A DNA stretch of 8,619 nucleotides from Muribaculaceae bacterium (GCA_029051445.1 JAIDKP010000171.1:1-8619); one strand, 5' to 3'. Positions 1 through 6,445 are shown, counted from the first letter of the stretch. Program-made: numbers and translations. The notes: generated by a model not told the origin, from the sequence alone.

Positions 1-258
1 GATATCATGAACATGATTGCCGAGCTTCCTGATCCGGAGCCTCAGAACCCCGATTTCGTGAAGTGTCTGAAGGATCGCCAGAAGTTTGCGCTCAATGAGG
101 ACAATGGTTTCCGCAGCAGTACGATCGTGAATCAGGGCGTTGTTGCGTTGCGTCTGAACCGCACTCTTGAGTTTGATCCGGTGTCGATGACATTTATCAA
201 CGACGAGGAGGCCAACCGACTCATCGATCAGCCGTGCCGTGACGGCTGGAAAGTATAA
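1..258 (+). CDS. Gfo/Idh/MocA family oxidoreductase, C-terminal fragment (5' end outside the window)
   Basis: The open frame runs in from the left edge (the first two codons encode D-I) and stops at 256-258, so only the last 85 residues are seen. They resemble the C-terminal tail of Bacteroidetes Gfo/Idh/MocA dehydrogenases: a helix with PDFVKCLKDRQKFALNEDNG, then RSSTIVNQGVVALRLNRTLEF, then an acidic segment, NRLIDQP, and a terminal W-K-V. In this family the nucleotide-binding Rossmann domain is N-terminal and lies outside the window, so cofactor residues and any signal peptide cannot be judged. Many relatives with this tail carry a Tat or Sec signal and act in the periplasm. The next gene starts 47 nt downstream on the same strand with no terminator, so the two are probably co-transcribed. 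The family call is fairly firm; the substrate (possibly a glycoside or 3-keto sugar) is inferred from the neighbours. Confidence 0.75.
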   Translation, partial: DIMNMIAELPDPEPQNPDFVKCLKDRQKFALNEDNGFRSSTIVNQGVVALRLNRTLEFDPVSMTFINDEEANRLIDQPCRDGWKV

Positions 259-305
259 TGGCCGGTTTAAGCAATTACAACAATCATGTTTTGACTAAGT
301 AAATT

Positions 306-3300
306 ATGAGAAAAATATTCATATCGGCATTGCTCGCACTCCTGACGCTTCCCGGCATGAGTCTCGGGGCTCAGGACGCGCGCAACCGTGCGGCCTCTAC
401 TATCGTGGCCGACGCTCTGGCTCAGCTTCCTGCTTCACGCCAGAACAATTATAACGCCCTTATGGGTGAACTCGCGGGTACGGGTACAGAGGGTGTGCTC
501 CAGCTCGCATCGATGCTTGTGCCGGCCGACAAGGGGCAGAACAATATCGTGGAGTATGCGCTTAACGGTATTGTAAGTTTTGTCGGTTCTGACGCAAACA
601 ATCCGAACCGTGCGGCTGTGCGCAAGGGGCTTATTGATGCAGCTGAAAAATGCACCGACAATGCCAACCGCGCTTTCCTCCTCACGCTGCTTCAGCGCAT
701 CTCGGCTCCAGAGGATGCCAAGGTGTTTGAGAAGTATCTTGGTGACAGCTACATGCAGCAGTTTGCACTCAACGGTCTCGCAACTGTGCCCGATGGCGGT
801 GCTGCTATGCTTGCGGCAATGAAGAACGGTGCCGCTCCGCGCGCCGACATGGCACGTGTGGCCGGTTACTTTGGTCTGAAGGATGCAGAACCGATCCTTC
901 TCTCATGGATTCAGGGCGCCGATGCCAAGACGCTCGATGCGATCTACTATGCGCTCGGCCGTGTGGGAACATCAAAATCGCTTCCCGCGCTGATGAAGGC
1001 CGCCAAGGCTTCAAACTACGAGTGGGGTAAAGACAACTCGGCTACCGAGGGACTTCTGACTCTTCTCAATACAATGGTAGACAATGGCGAGGGTCAGGCA
1101 GCAGCAAAGGCCGCCAAGTCGCTCATCAAAAACGACAAGGATTATGTGAGCAGCTCGGCAATGCGTGTCATCTCCAAGGTCAACAACCGTGCGGCTCTTC
1201 CGCAGCTTCTTGCCACGATGAAGAATCCGAGCCGTGCAACCCGTTTCGACGCACTGCGCAACTGTGAGCCGTGGGCCGATGAAGTTGTGTATGCCAAACT
1301 CGCCGAGATCGTGAACAACAAGAAGGAGAATCCCGCAAAGCAGGATATCGTCAACTGGTTCGGTGCAAACCACGTGTCGTCGCAAATCGGCACTGTAACG
1401 GCTGCCATGAATTCTGCCGACAATGAGCTTGCCGAAGCTGCCATACGTGCGGCCGGCCGCATCGGAGGCGATGATGCCCTCGACGCTCTTGTGGCTCAGC
1501 TGGCAGGCGATCACGCTGATGCAGCTATAGCCGCTCTCCTTGCATTCAATGGCAAGGTGAATCCAGGTATCATGCAGGCTCTTGACAACGAGGCTATTCA
1601 GGCTGCGGCTCTCGGCATCGCATCGAAGCGCCGCATGACGGAGGCTGCCCCGAAGGTATATACGCTTCTCTCGTCGAGCAACAAGGCTGTGAGCGATGCC
1701 GCATACTCGGCTCTTGCAGGTGTTGTGACAGCTGCTGATTTCGACCGTCTCAGCCAGATCGCAGAGAAGGACGGTGGCAAACATACCGCCGATCTCCAGG
1801 CTGCAATGAAGTCTTCTCTGAGAAATCTTCCGGCTGCAGACCAGTATAAGAGGGTTAACGCCAAACTCGCAGGCTCGTCAAACGCTTCTCTCTATTATCC
1901 GTCGCTTGCACAGGTCGGCAACTCGGAGGCTATCGCCACACTGGCCAATGGCTATGAAAAGGGTAACCGCAAGGCTGCGTTCGACGCTCTGCTTACTGTC
2001 GACAATCTCGAGATGCTCGATCTCCTTTATGATATCGCTATAAAGGATCAGGCCAATTCGGCTCCTGCGCTTGACCGCTACAACAAGCTGATCAGCCGCT
2101 CTGATCTCAACAATGTGAGAAGGTATCAGCTTTATCGCAAGGGACTTGAGGCAGCCAAGGACGTGCACGTGAAAAACCGCCTTATCGAAGGTCTTGCCAG
2201 AACACTTACATATCCTGCACTGCTTGTTGTGGAGAACTACACGACTGATGCAGGTAACCGTGAGTATGCGGCCGAGGCTATCCGCACGATCGTGTCGAAG
2301 AATCCCGATTTCGGCGGTGCGGTTGTCAGTGAGGCTCTTGACAAGGCTGCCGCTGCTTTCCAGGCAGTGGGCACTGCCGATGCCGGATATGCGCTTGATG
2401 ATGTCAAGGGCATGAAGTCGCGTCTGCCTGAGAACGGATACAACGACGTGCTCGCCGGCAATCCTGCTCTCAAGCCTGTCGCTATGAATCCTGAGGCTGC
2501 CAAAACTGCCAAGAATGCTGCAAAGAGAAAGGCCGAAGCCGCAGCAAAGAGTGCCGCAGCCGGCTGGACTCTTAGCAATAGTGTGCTTGCATATAACGGC
2601 ACAGAGCGTTCGGTTATGGCTCTTCCTGCCGATTATGAGAACTTCGAGATGATGCTGGAATGGAAAGGCAACGGCGCGGTGGGTGTGCGCTCTATGGAGC
2701 AGATCAACCTCGGCGGCGAGTCCTCCGGAGTCTTTTCGGCCAATGCCGGCAACGGTGTAGAGCACAAGGGTGCCCTCAATCCCGAAGGTGAGTGGAACAG
2801 CCTGTATATCAAGGTCAACAATGACCGTATCACTGTGGTTGAAAACGGTGAGACTGTCATGAACAACGAGACCATGGTGAATCCCTATAAGGAAGGCGAG
2901 CCAGCCTATACGACTGGAAATATTCTCCTTATCGGTGAAGGACAGCCGCTTGAGATACGTGAACTTTATGTGCGTCAGCAGCCGTCGACTCCTGTTACAG
3001 AGCTTTCTGCCGAGGAGGCTGCCGACGGGTTCGAGCTTCTTTTCGACGGCCGCTCCATGCACAAGTGGACCGGCAACAAGGTCAATTACACTCCGGTAGA
3101 CGGTACCATCTATGTCAACGCACAGTATGGCAGCGGAGGCAATCTCTACACTGTCGACGAGTACAGCGATTTTGTTCTGCGCTTTGAGTTCATGTTTGAG
3201 AAAGAGGGCGTAAACAACGGTATAGGTATCCGCACTCCGATGGGGGTCGATGCTGCTTACCATGGCATGGAGATTCAGGTTCTTGACCATGACGCTCCGA

Positions 3301-3644
3301 TCTACAAAGGTCTCCGTCCCTATCAGGTGCATGGCTCGGTTTACGGCATCATCCCGGCGAAGCGTGTTGTGTTCCCCGGTCTTGGTGTGTGGAACACTGA
3401 GGAAATCCGTGCGGTCGGCGATCACATCACGGTGACTGTCAACGGTGAGGTTATTCTCGACGGCAACATCCGTGAGGCTACGCAAGGCCACAATGTTGCT
3501 CCCGAAGGAGAAAAGAGCAATCCGTATACAGTCGATCATCTCAATCATCCCGGTCTGTTCAACAAGAGCGGTCACGTGGGATTCCTGGGTCACGGTTCGG
3601 GCATCAAGTTCCGTAACGTGCGTATAAAGGATCTAAGCAAATAA
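306..3644 (+). CDS. Exported HEAT-repeat protein with two C-terminal DUF1080-type domains (3-keto-disaccharide hydrolase family)
   Basis: This 1112-residue protein starts with a Sec signal peptide: MRK, a hydrophobic stretch over residues 4-19, and a likely cut near A22 (SLGA-QD). It is probably periplasmic. Residues ~30-700 are an alanine- and leucine-rich series of paired helices of HEAT type, with recurring motifs such as ALGRVGTSKSLPALMKA and RAAGRIGGDDALDALVAQL; such solenoids usually bind partners. An Ala/Lys-rich linker (~728-752) leads to a first jelly roll (~753-900: YENFEMMLEWK, EWN at 829-831) that looks like a degenerate DUF1080 domain. The second, complete DUF1080 domain (~907-1110) begins FELLFDG (909-915). 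It keeps NNGIGIRTP (970-978), YHGMEIQVLDHD (985-996), HGSVYG (1009-1014) and a closing HVGFLGHGSGIKFRNVRIK. DUF1080 proteins are known to cleave 3-keto-glycosides, which agrees with dehydrogenase genes on both sides. The ATG at 306 is chosen because it gives the signal peptide. Which bond this protein cleaves, if any, is unknown. Confidence 0.85.
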   Translation: MRKIFISALLALLTLPGMSLGAQDARNRAASTIVADALAQLPASRQNNYNALMGELAGTGTEGVLQLASMLVPADKGQNNIVEYALNGIVSFVGSDANNPNRAAVRKGLIDAAEKCTDNANRAFLLTLLQRISAPEDAKVFEKYLGDSYMQQFALNGLATVPDGGAAMLAAMKNGAAPRADMARVAGYFGLKDAEPILLSWIQGADAKTLDAIYYALGRVGTSKSLPALMKAAKASNYEWGKDNSATEGLLTLLNTMVDNGEGQAAAKAAKSLIKNDKDYVSSSAMRVISKVNNRAALPQLLATMKNPSRATRFDALRNCEPWADEVVYAKLAEIVNNKKENPAKQDIVNWFGANHVSSQIGTVTAAMNSADNELAEAAIRAAGRIGGDDALDALVAQLAGDHADAAIAALLAFNGKVNPGIMQALDNEAIQAAALGIASKRRMTEAAPKVYTLLSSSNKAVSDAAYSALAGVVTAADFDRLSQIAEKDGGKHTADLQAAMKSSLRNLPAADQYKRVNAKLAGSSNASLYYPSLAQVGNSEAIATLANGYEKGNRKAAFDALLTVDNLEMLDLLYDIAIKDQANSAPALDRYNKLISRSDLNNVRRYQLYRKGLEAAKDVHVKNRLIEGLARTLTYPALLVVENYTTDAGNREYAAEAIRTIVSKNPDFGGAVVSEALDKAAAAFQAVGTADAGYALDDVKGMKSRLPENGYNDVLAGNPALKPVAMNPEAAKTAKNAAKRKAEAAAKSAAAGWTLSNSVLAYNGTERSVMALPADYENFEMMLEWKGNGAVGVRSMEQINLGGESSGVFSANAGNGVEHKGALNPEGEWNSLYIKVNNDRITVVENGETVMNNETMVNPYKEGEPAYTTGNILLIGEGQPLEIRELYVRQQPSTPVTELSAEEAADGFELLFDGRSMHKWTGNKVNYTPVDGTIYVNAQYGSGGNLYTVDEYSDFVLRFEFMFEKEGVNNGIGIRTPMGVDAAYHGMEIQVLDHDAPIYKGLRPYQVHGSVYGIIPAKRVVFPGLGVWNTEEIRAVGDHITVTVNGEVILDGNIREATQGHNVAPEGEKSNPYTVDHLNHPGLFNKSGHVGFLGHGSGIKFRNVRIKDLSK

Positions 3645-3660
3645 CAGAAAGTCAAGACGC

Positions 3661-4926
3661 ATGAGCGCCAACAGACAGGAAACATCTATCAACGGCAAGC
3701 CCGCTCCTTTGACCCTTGTGGTCATCGGAGCGGGTAACCGCACTTCCAAGTATCTTCATTATATACTCGGTCATCCCGATGAGGTAAAGCTTGTCGGCGT
3801 GGTAGAAATCAACGATCTCCGCCGTCGCAAGGTGGCAGAAGAAGCCGGCCTTAAATTATCGCAGTGCTTCCGTGATGTAGATTCTTTTTTTCTTGATCCG
3901 GTAAAGGCTGACGCTGTGCTGATATGCACTCCGGAGAACGCACATTTCCGCCCGGCTATGCTTGCGCTTGATCATGGCTATCATGTTTTGCTTGAGAAGC
4001 CGATAGCGCAGACTCTCGAGGAGTGCCGGGCTATAGCGGAAAAGGCGAATAGCCGCGGACTTACGGTGGGAATATGTCATGTGCTTCGTTATCATCCATA
4101 TTTCCGGAAGTTTAAGGAGCTGATAGATGGCAGAGAACTCGGCGAGATTGTGTCGGTCGACCATCGCGCGTCGGTGGGACTGGATCGTGCGACACATTCC
4201 TATGTGCGCGGTATTTTCAACCGTGAGGAGAAAACTAACCCGGTTCTGTTGTCGAAGTGCTGTCATGATGTCGACTTCATCGTATGGCTTATCGGTGCAA
4301 AATGCCGCCGTTTGTCATCGTTTGGTTCGTTGCGTTGGTTTACTTCATCGGCGGCTCCAGAGGGAGCGTCGGAACGCTGTATTGACTGCCGTATAGAGCG
4401 TGAATGCCCGTATTCGGCAGTAAACCTGTACAAACGCCGCGGAGAATGGACCAAGAATTTTGATGTGCCTCCCGGCAGTTCTCTTTCGGATGTCGTGGAT
4501 AAGGAGCTCGAGAGCGGAGCGTTTGGCCGCTGCGTGTATCATTGCGATAACGATGTTGCCGATCATCAGGTGCTCTCAATGATAATGGAAAATGATGTGA
4601 CGGTGAACCTGTCGATGGACTTCTTCACGCTCGAGGATCATCGTATCACACATATCTGTCTGACTCATGGCGAGATTTATGGAGATGAAAGCCAGATAAC
4701 GGTCAATGATTTCCGTACGCGCACAAGCCGTATATATGATTTCCGCGATCTGGAGGGCACTCCGTTTCATGCCGGGGCAGATCTCGAGATAATCCGTGAT
4801 TTTGTGAATACTTTGCGTATGAAGAAACACGGTTCGTTGCTGACAGATATCAATGATTCGATCGAGAGTCACCGCATCTGTTTCAATGCCGATGTCTCGA
4901 TGAAGCGTGATGTATCGATAGGATAA
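3661..4926 (+). CDS. Cytosolic Gfo/Idh/MocA family NAD(P)-dependent oxidoreductase
   Basis: This 421-residue protein has no signal peptide, so it should act in the cytosol. The N-terminal Rossmann fold shows the dinucleotide loop VVIGAGNRT (20-28), an acidic strand end (VVEIND, 48-52), and ICTPENAHF (88-96). The family hallmark EKP is at 112-114, with K113 the expected catalytic lysine. The C-terminal substrate domain begins around VSVDHRASVG and includes SKCCHDVDF (198-206), where H202 and a nearby Asp fit the usual active-site positions. A cysteine cluster CIDCRIERECP (C240, C243, C249) sits in an inserted segment. The gene starts 16 nt after the DUF1080 protein and probably closes the operon. 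No clear terminator follows; the next gene is convergent, 21 nt away. Oxidoreductase identity is firm. A sugar or 3-keto-sugar substrate is inferred from context, and the direction of the reaction cannot be told. Confidence 0.88.
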   Translation: MSANRQETSINGKPAPLTLVVIGAGNRTSKYLHYILGHPDEVKLVGVVEINDLRRRKVAEEAGLKLSQCFRDVDSFFLDPVKADAVLICTPENAHFRPAMLALDHGYHVLLEKPIAQTLEECRAIAEKANSRGLTVGICHVLRYHPYFRKFKELIDGRELGEIVSVDHRASVGLDRATHSYVRGIFNREEKTNPVLLSKCCHDVDFIVWLIGAKCRRLSSFGSLRWFTSSAAPEGASERCIDCRIERECPYSAVNLYKRRGEWTKNFDVPPGSSLSDVVDKELESGAFGRCVYHCDNDVADHQVLSMIMENDVTVNLSMDFFTLEDHRITHICLTHGEIYGDESQITVNDFRTRTSRIYDFRDLEGTPFHAGADLEIIRDFVNTLRMKKHGSLLTDINDSIESHRICFNADVSMKRDVSIG

Positions 4927-4947
4927 CAAGTGTGATCAGGGGGGAGC

Positions 4948-5487
4948 TCAGGTTGTAACCGCGGTTTTGCCTTGTGTTTCAGGGTGTGCTATTGTCCCCG
5001 AATTCATGCGCTTTTTCACGAGTTCAATCGCTTCTTTTCCTGTCATGCTGTCTATGTCGAGTCGAAGGACTGCTACCCGGCTGATGCATTGAGAAATTTC
5101 ATCATCAGAGTCTACTCCCGGAGAATATTTCTCACACAGAAGCAGCAGGCCTTTTATCATCTCGTCGTGATCAGTGACGATATTAACAGTGCCTTTTATA
5201 ATGACGCTTCGAAAACAGGTTGTGAATTTTTCGGGCAATATCATATCCTGTGAGACAACGCAGAAAGAGCAACGATTGTCAGCTGTTATACACTCTATTT
5301 TATGGCCATCGACGGCGCTATGGAAATATATGCATCTGTCTCCGTCGTAAACGTAGCTTATCGGCACGCCGTATGGCTCCCCGTCGGGATCCAGCAACGA
5401 CAAAATGCCGTTTGTTGCACTGTATAGGATTTCTTTTGTAGATTGCTCGGAAAGCAACTGTCTGTACCGGCGCATTTTTCTTTCCAT
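4948..5487 (-). CDS. NimA-like pyridoxamine 5'-phosphate oxidase-fold flavin-binding protein
   Basis: This 179-residue cytosolic protein has a split-barrel FMN-binding fold of the PNPOx superfamily, NimA-like branch. It opens with a charged helix (MERKMRRYRQLLSEQSTKEIL) and then has the first barrel strands NGILSLLDPDGEPYGVPISYVYDGD (26-50). Next come the flavin-contact region IYFHSAVDGHKIECI (53-67) and the strands CSFCVVSQD (73-81) and FRSVIIKGTVNIV (92-104). The C-terminal part contains VLRLDIDSMTGKEA, typical for the family. Some relatives are linked to 5-nitroimidazole reduction, but most members have no known substrate, so no drug-resistance role is claimed. Its ATG overlaps the stop codon of the upstream SMR gene (TAATG on the minus strand), which supports this start over the internal Met5 and suggests translational coupling. 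Length is normal for the family. Confidence 0.82.
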   Translation of the reverse strand: MERKMRRYRQLLSEQSTKEILYSATNGILSLLDPDGEPYGVPISYVYDGDRCIYFHSAVDGHKIECITADNRCSFCVVSQDMILPEKFTTCFRSVIIKGTVNIVTDHDEMIKGLLLLCEKYSPGVDSDDEISQCISRVAVLRLDIDSMTGKEAIELVKKRMNSGTIAHPETQGKTAVTT

Positions 5488-5810
5488 TATCCCATAATTT
5501 TGAGTCCGACAATTGATAGAATAAGCGTGGTCAGGAACAGTATGCGCCAGAATGTAGCCGGCTCATGAAAGAAAATAACTCCAATTACCACGGCTCCAAC
5601 CGCTCCAATGCCTGTCCATACGGGATAAACAGTTCCGATCGGTAGTCTTTCCGCGGCTTTTGCCATCAGAAACATGCTCAGTGCAAGAGCAGCGAGGAAT
5701 CCGATCCACCACATTGTAAGCTCATGACCTGTAGCAGTCTTGGTCTTGCCAAGACAAAATGTAAAGCCGACTTCCATCAGTCCGGCTAAGATAAGTATAA
5801 TCCAGCTCAT
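5487..5810 (-). CDS. gdx: Small multidrug resistance (SMR) transporter, Gdx/SugE subtype, probable guanidinium exporter
   Basis: This 107-residue inner-membrane protein has four predicted transmembrane helices (about 3-20, 33-51, 58-80 and 85-104), the normal SMR size. The central proton/substrate-coupling glutamate is E13 (MSWIILILAGLMEVGF). The segment VWTGIGAVGAVVIG (64-77) marks the Gdx/SugE branch rather than EmrE, so guanidinium/proton antiport as a dual-topology dimer is the expected role. Two positions differ from the textbook E. coli protein: residue 16 is Phe where SugE has Trp, and residue 63 is Pro in VYPVWTG where SugE has Ala. The downstream NimA-like gene overlaps its stop codon by one base, so the two form an operon. 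I see no guanidine-riboswitch hallmark in the AT-rich leader. Upstream DNA is occupied by an IS982-like remnant from about 15 nt before the start codon. Confidence 0.87.
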   Translation of the reverse strand: MSWIILILAGLMEVGFTFCLGKTKTATGHELTMWWIGFLAALALSMFLMAKAAERLPIGTVYPVWTGIGAVGAVVIGVIFFHEPATFWRILFLTTLILSIVGLKIMG

Positions 5811-5824
5811 AACAGATTATTTAA

Positions 5825-5998
5825 CGTGAGTTCGACGAAAATCAAGTTGTTTAAAATTTGGATTAGCGATAAAAGTATTAAATTTAAATTGTTTAATTTC
5901 AAGTAAATATCTTTGTTGCTATGTTCGCTTAAGACAAAATTACGGAAATATTCGTAATAGCAGATGAATTCTGCAAAGATTTTTATGCGATGCTCACG
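5825..5998 (+). mobile_element. Probable decayed IS982-like insertion sequence fragment
   Basis: An AT-rich segment upstream of gdx holds a recognisable start of an IS982-family transposase (see pseudogene) preceded by about 95 nt of leader. The left boundary is placed at CGTGAGTTCGACG (5825-5837) because it resembles an IS terminal repeat. An inverted CTCACG at 5993-5998 reads inward as CGTGAGCATCGCATAAAAATC, sharing CGTGAG, TCG and AAAATC with the left end. No target-site duplication is visible. The right boundary is weak because part of that match overlaps the transposase-like codons. The bulk of a normal ~1-kb IS982 element is missing. The boundaries are inference; the transposase similarity is the firm part. 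Confidence 0.4.
5921..5992 (+). pseudogene. IS982-family transposase, N-terminal remnant with in-frame stop
   Basis: Reading from the ATG at 5921 gives M-F-A-stop and then, in the same frame, DKITEIFVIADEFCKDF followed by Y-A-M. This closely resembles the N-terminus of Bacteroidetes IS982 transposases as I know them (MFA-like start, DKITEIFCIADDFCK). The TAA at 5930-5932 interrupts codon 4, and similarity fades after about codon 24. The rest of the transposase, including the catalytic DDE region, is absent, so this cannot encode an active enzyme. It points away from gdx, in the opposite orientation. The family assignment rests on remembered family sequence, not a search. Confidence 0.6.
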
Positions 5999-6207
5999 AC
6001 TCTTTCATTTATGAATTTTGCCGAATTATACCCTTTAGGGTGTGCTCTCAATAAAGATACAAGAAATGGTGTGGTTGATTTATACATAGGAAAAGGGTGG
6101 GGCATCTTTTGCCATTGTGTGATGCAGAAATAGGCAACGATTTAGTAACGAAGCTTTGTCTTTTACCGTACTTTTGAAGTCTTGGAAGCAGGACTTTCGG
6201 CAATAAA
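5999..6207. other. Intergenic stretch with no recognisable gene
   Basis: No reading frame here has a start, length and composition I would support as a gene. A short perfect inverted repeat CCCTTTAGGG lies at 6031-6040, but it has no loop and no T-tract. The frame continuing from the transposase remnant stays open to about 6130 but no longer resembles IS982. The stretch may be further decayed insertion-sequence DNA or plain intergenic sequence of the tRNA neighbourhood. Confidence 0.5.
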
Positions 6208-6240
6208 AAAAAGCTACAAATCATTGATTTGTAGCTTTTT
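6205..6240 (-). terminator. Strong intrinsic terminator, likely the original tRNA-Ser terminator
   Basis: A perfect 15-bp stem AAAAAGCTACAAATC / GATTTGTAGCTTTTT encloses a 3-nt ATT loop (arms 6208-6222 and 6226-6240). Read on the minus strand, the stem is followed by an uninterrupted run of eight T (complement of 6205-6212), the classical intrinsic terminator. On the plus strand it ends in five T, so it may work both ways. It lies about 37 nt beyond the tRNA-Ser 3' fragment in the tRNA's reading direction, as expected for that gene's own terminator. It now also insulates the gdx side from the element. Confidence 0.85.
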
Positions 6241-6276
6241 GTCCGTTTGCTGACCATTTCTGTCCAGCACGTTCAG

Positions 6277-6290
6277 CGGAGAGAGAGGGA
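6277..6290 (-). other. tRNA-Ser 3'-end fragment, putative attachment-site core of the integrative element
   Basis: On the minus strand this reads TCCCTCTCTCTCCG. It parses as a T position, the 3' half of a T-stem (CCCTC), the 3' acceptor strand (TCTCTCC, which would pair with GGAGAGA) and a G discriminator base, as in tRNA-Ser. No CCA is encoded after it, as is common in Bacteroidetes. Further upstream on that strand the T-loop TTCGAAT is not present (GGTTATATTCCC instead) and no tRNA body follows. So it is a displaced 3' end, as left at one junction when an element inserts in the 3' end of a tRNA gene. The terminator on one side and the integrase on the other fit this. The tRNA identity is inferred from the acceptor sequence only. 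Confidence 0.68.
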
Positions 6291-6388
6291 ATATAACCTA
6301 TATAATCATAGCTAATCATGTATTGTCAAAATGCTCTGATAGCAAGGTGTTTATAAAGAATAGATAAAATAAAATTTCTTGGAAAATA

Positions 6389-6420
6389 TTTGCATATCTC
6401 AAAAATCGGGTGTAATTTTG
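6389..6420 (+). promoter_or_regulatory. Bacteroidetes-type promoter of the HKD protein / integrase operon
   Basis: A -33 element TTTG (6389-6392) and a -7 element TAATTTTG (6413-6420, perfect match to TAnnTTTG) are separated by 20 nt, the spacing expected for the Bacteroidetes primary sigma factor. Transcription would start near 6427, leaving a leader of about 19 nt before the ATG at 6446. A weak AGGA (6439-6442) precedes the start. No terminator or comparable promoter separates the two following genes, so this promoter probably drives both. Confidence 0.65.
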
Positions 6421-6432
6421 GGTGTAGATTTT
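6408..6432 (+). repeat. Tandem GGGTGTA repeats overlapping the promoter
   Basis: GGGTGTAATTTT (6408-6419) is followed directly by GGGTGTAGATTTT (6420-6432): two near-identical units with a 12-nt period. The first unit includes the -7 box and the second covers the predicted transcription start. Adjacent direct repeats here could be operator sites or integrase arm-type binding sites that also autoregulate the operon. That role is inference. Confidence 0.55.
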
Positions 6433-6445
6433 AAACTTAGGAAAA

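Noticed and set aside
1878..3593. Long open frame on the minus strand inside the HEAT/DUF1080 gene (571 codons), and another at 1011-1784.
   Set aside because: They are antisense to a gene with clear domains and signal peptide, match no family I recognise, and arise from the codon bias of the real gene.
4950..4969. Overlapping inverted repeats GGTTGTAACC and AACCGCGGTT followed by TTTT, as a terminator between the convergent genes.
   Set aside because: The stems are only 3-4 bp with loops too small to fold well, and they lie in the end of the NimA-like coding sequence.
5847..5896. Direct repeat TTGTTTAA (5847-5854 and 5889-5896).
   Set aside because: Short and within AT-rich sequence, so easily by chance.
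5811..5928. Possible guanidine riboswitch in the gdx leader.
   Set aside because: The leader is AT-rich with no paired ACGR hairpin loops and no conserved ykkC-like GC helices, and it appears to be IS-derived.
5935..5957. Minus-strand TAATTTTG with an overlapping imperfect palindrome TTACG...CGTAA, a possible gdx promoter and operator.
   Set aside because: Both lie inside the codons of the IS982 transposase remnant, there is no -33 TTTG at the right spacing, and the palindrome has central mismatches. It could still act by chance, but I cannot support it.
6241..6250. GTCCGTTTGC resembles the GTANNTTTGC core of CTnDOT-type attachment sites (9 of 10 positions).
   Set aside because: It lacks the A at position 3. 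The tRNA-Ser 3' end 27 nt away explains the junction better, and no second copy of the 10-mer was seen in the window.
6048..6257. 69-codon minus-strand open frame in the intergenic region.
   Set aside because: It starts inside the tRNA spacer, runs through the terminator hairpin and has no recognisable protein features.
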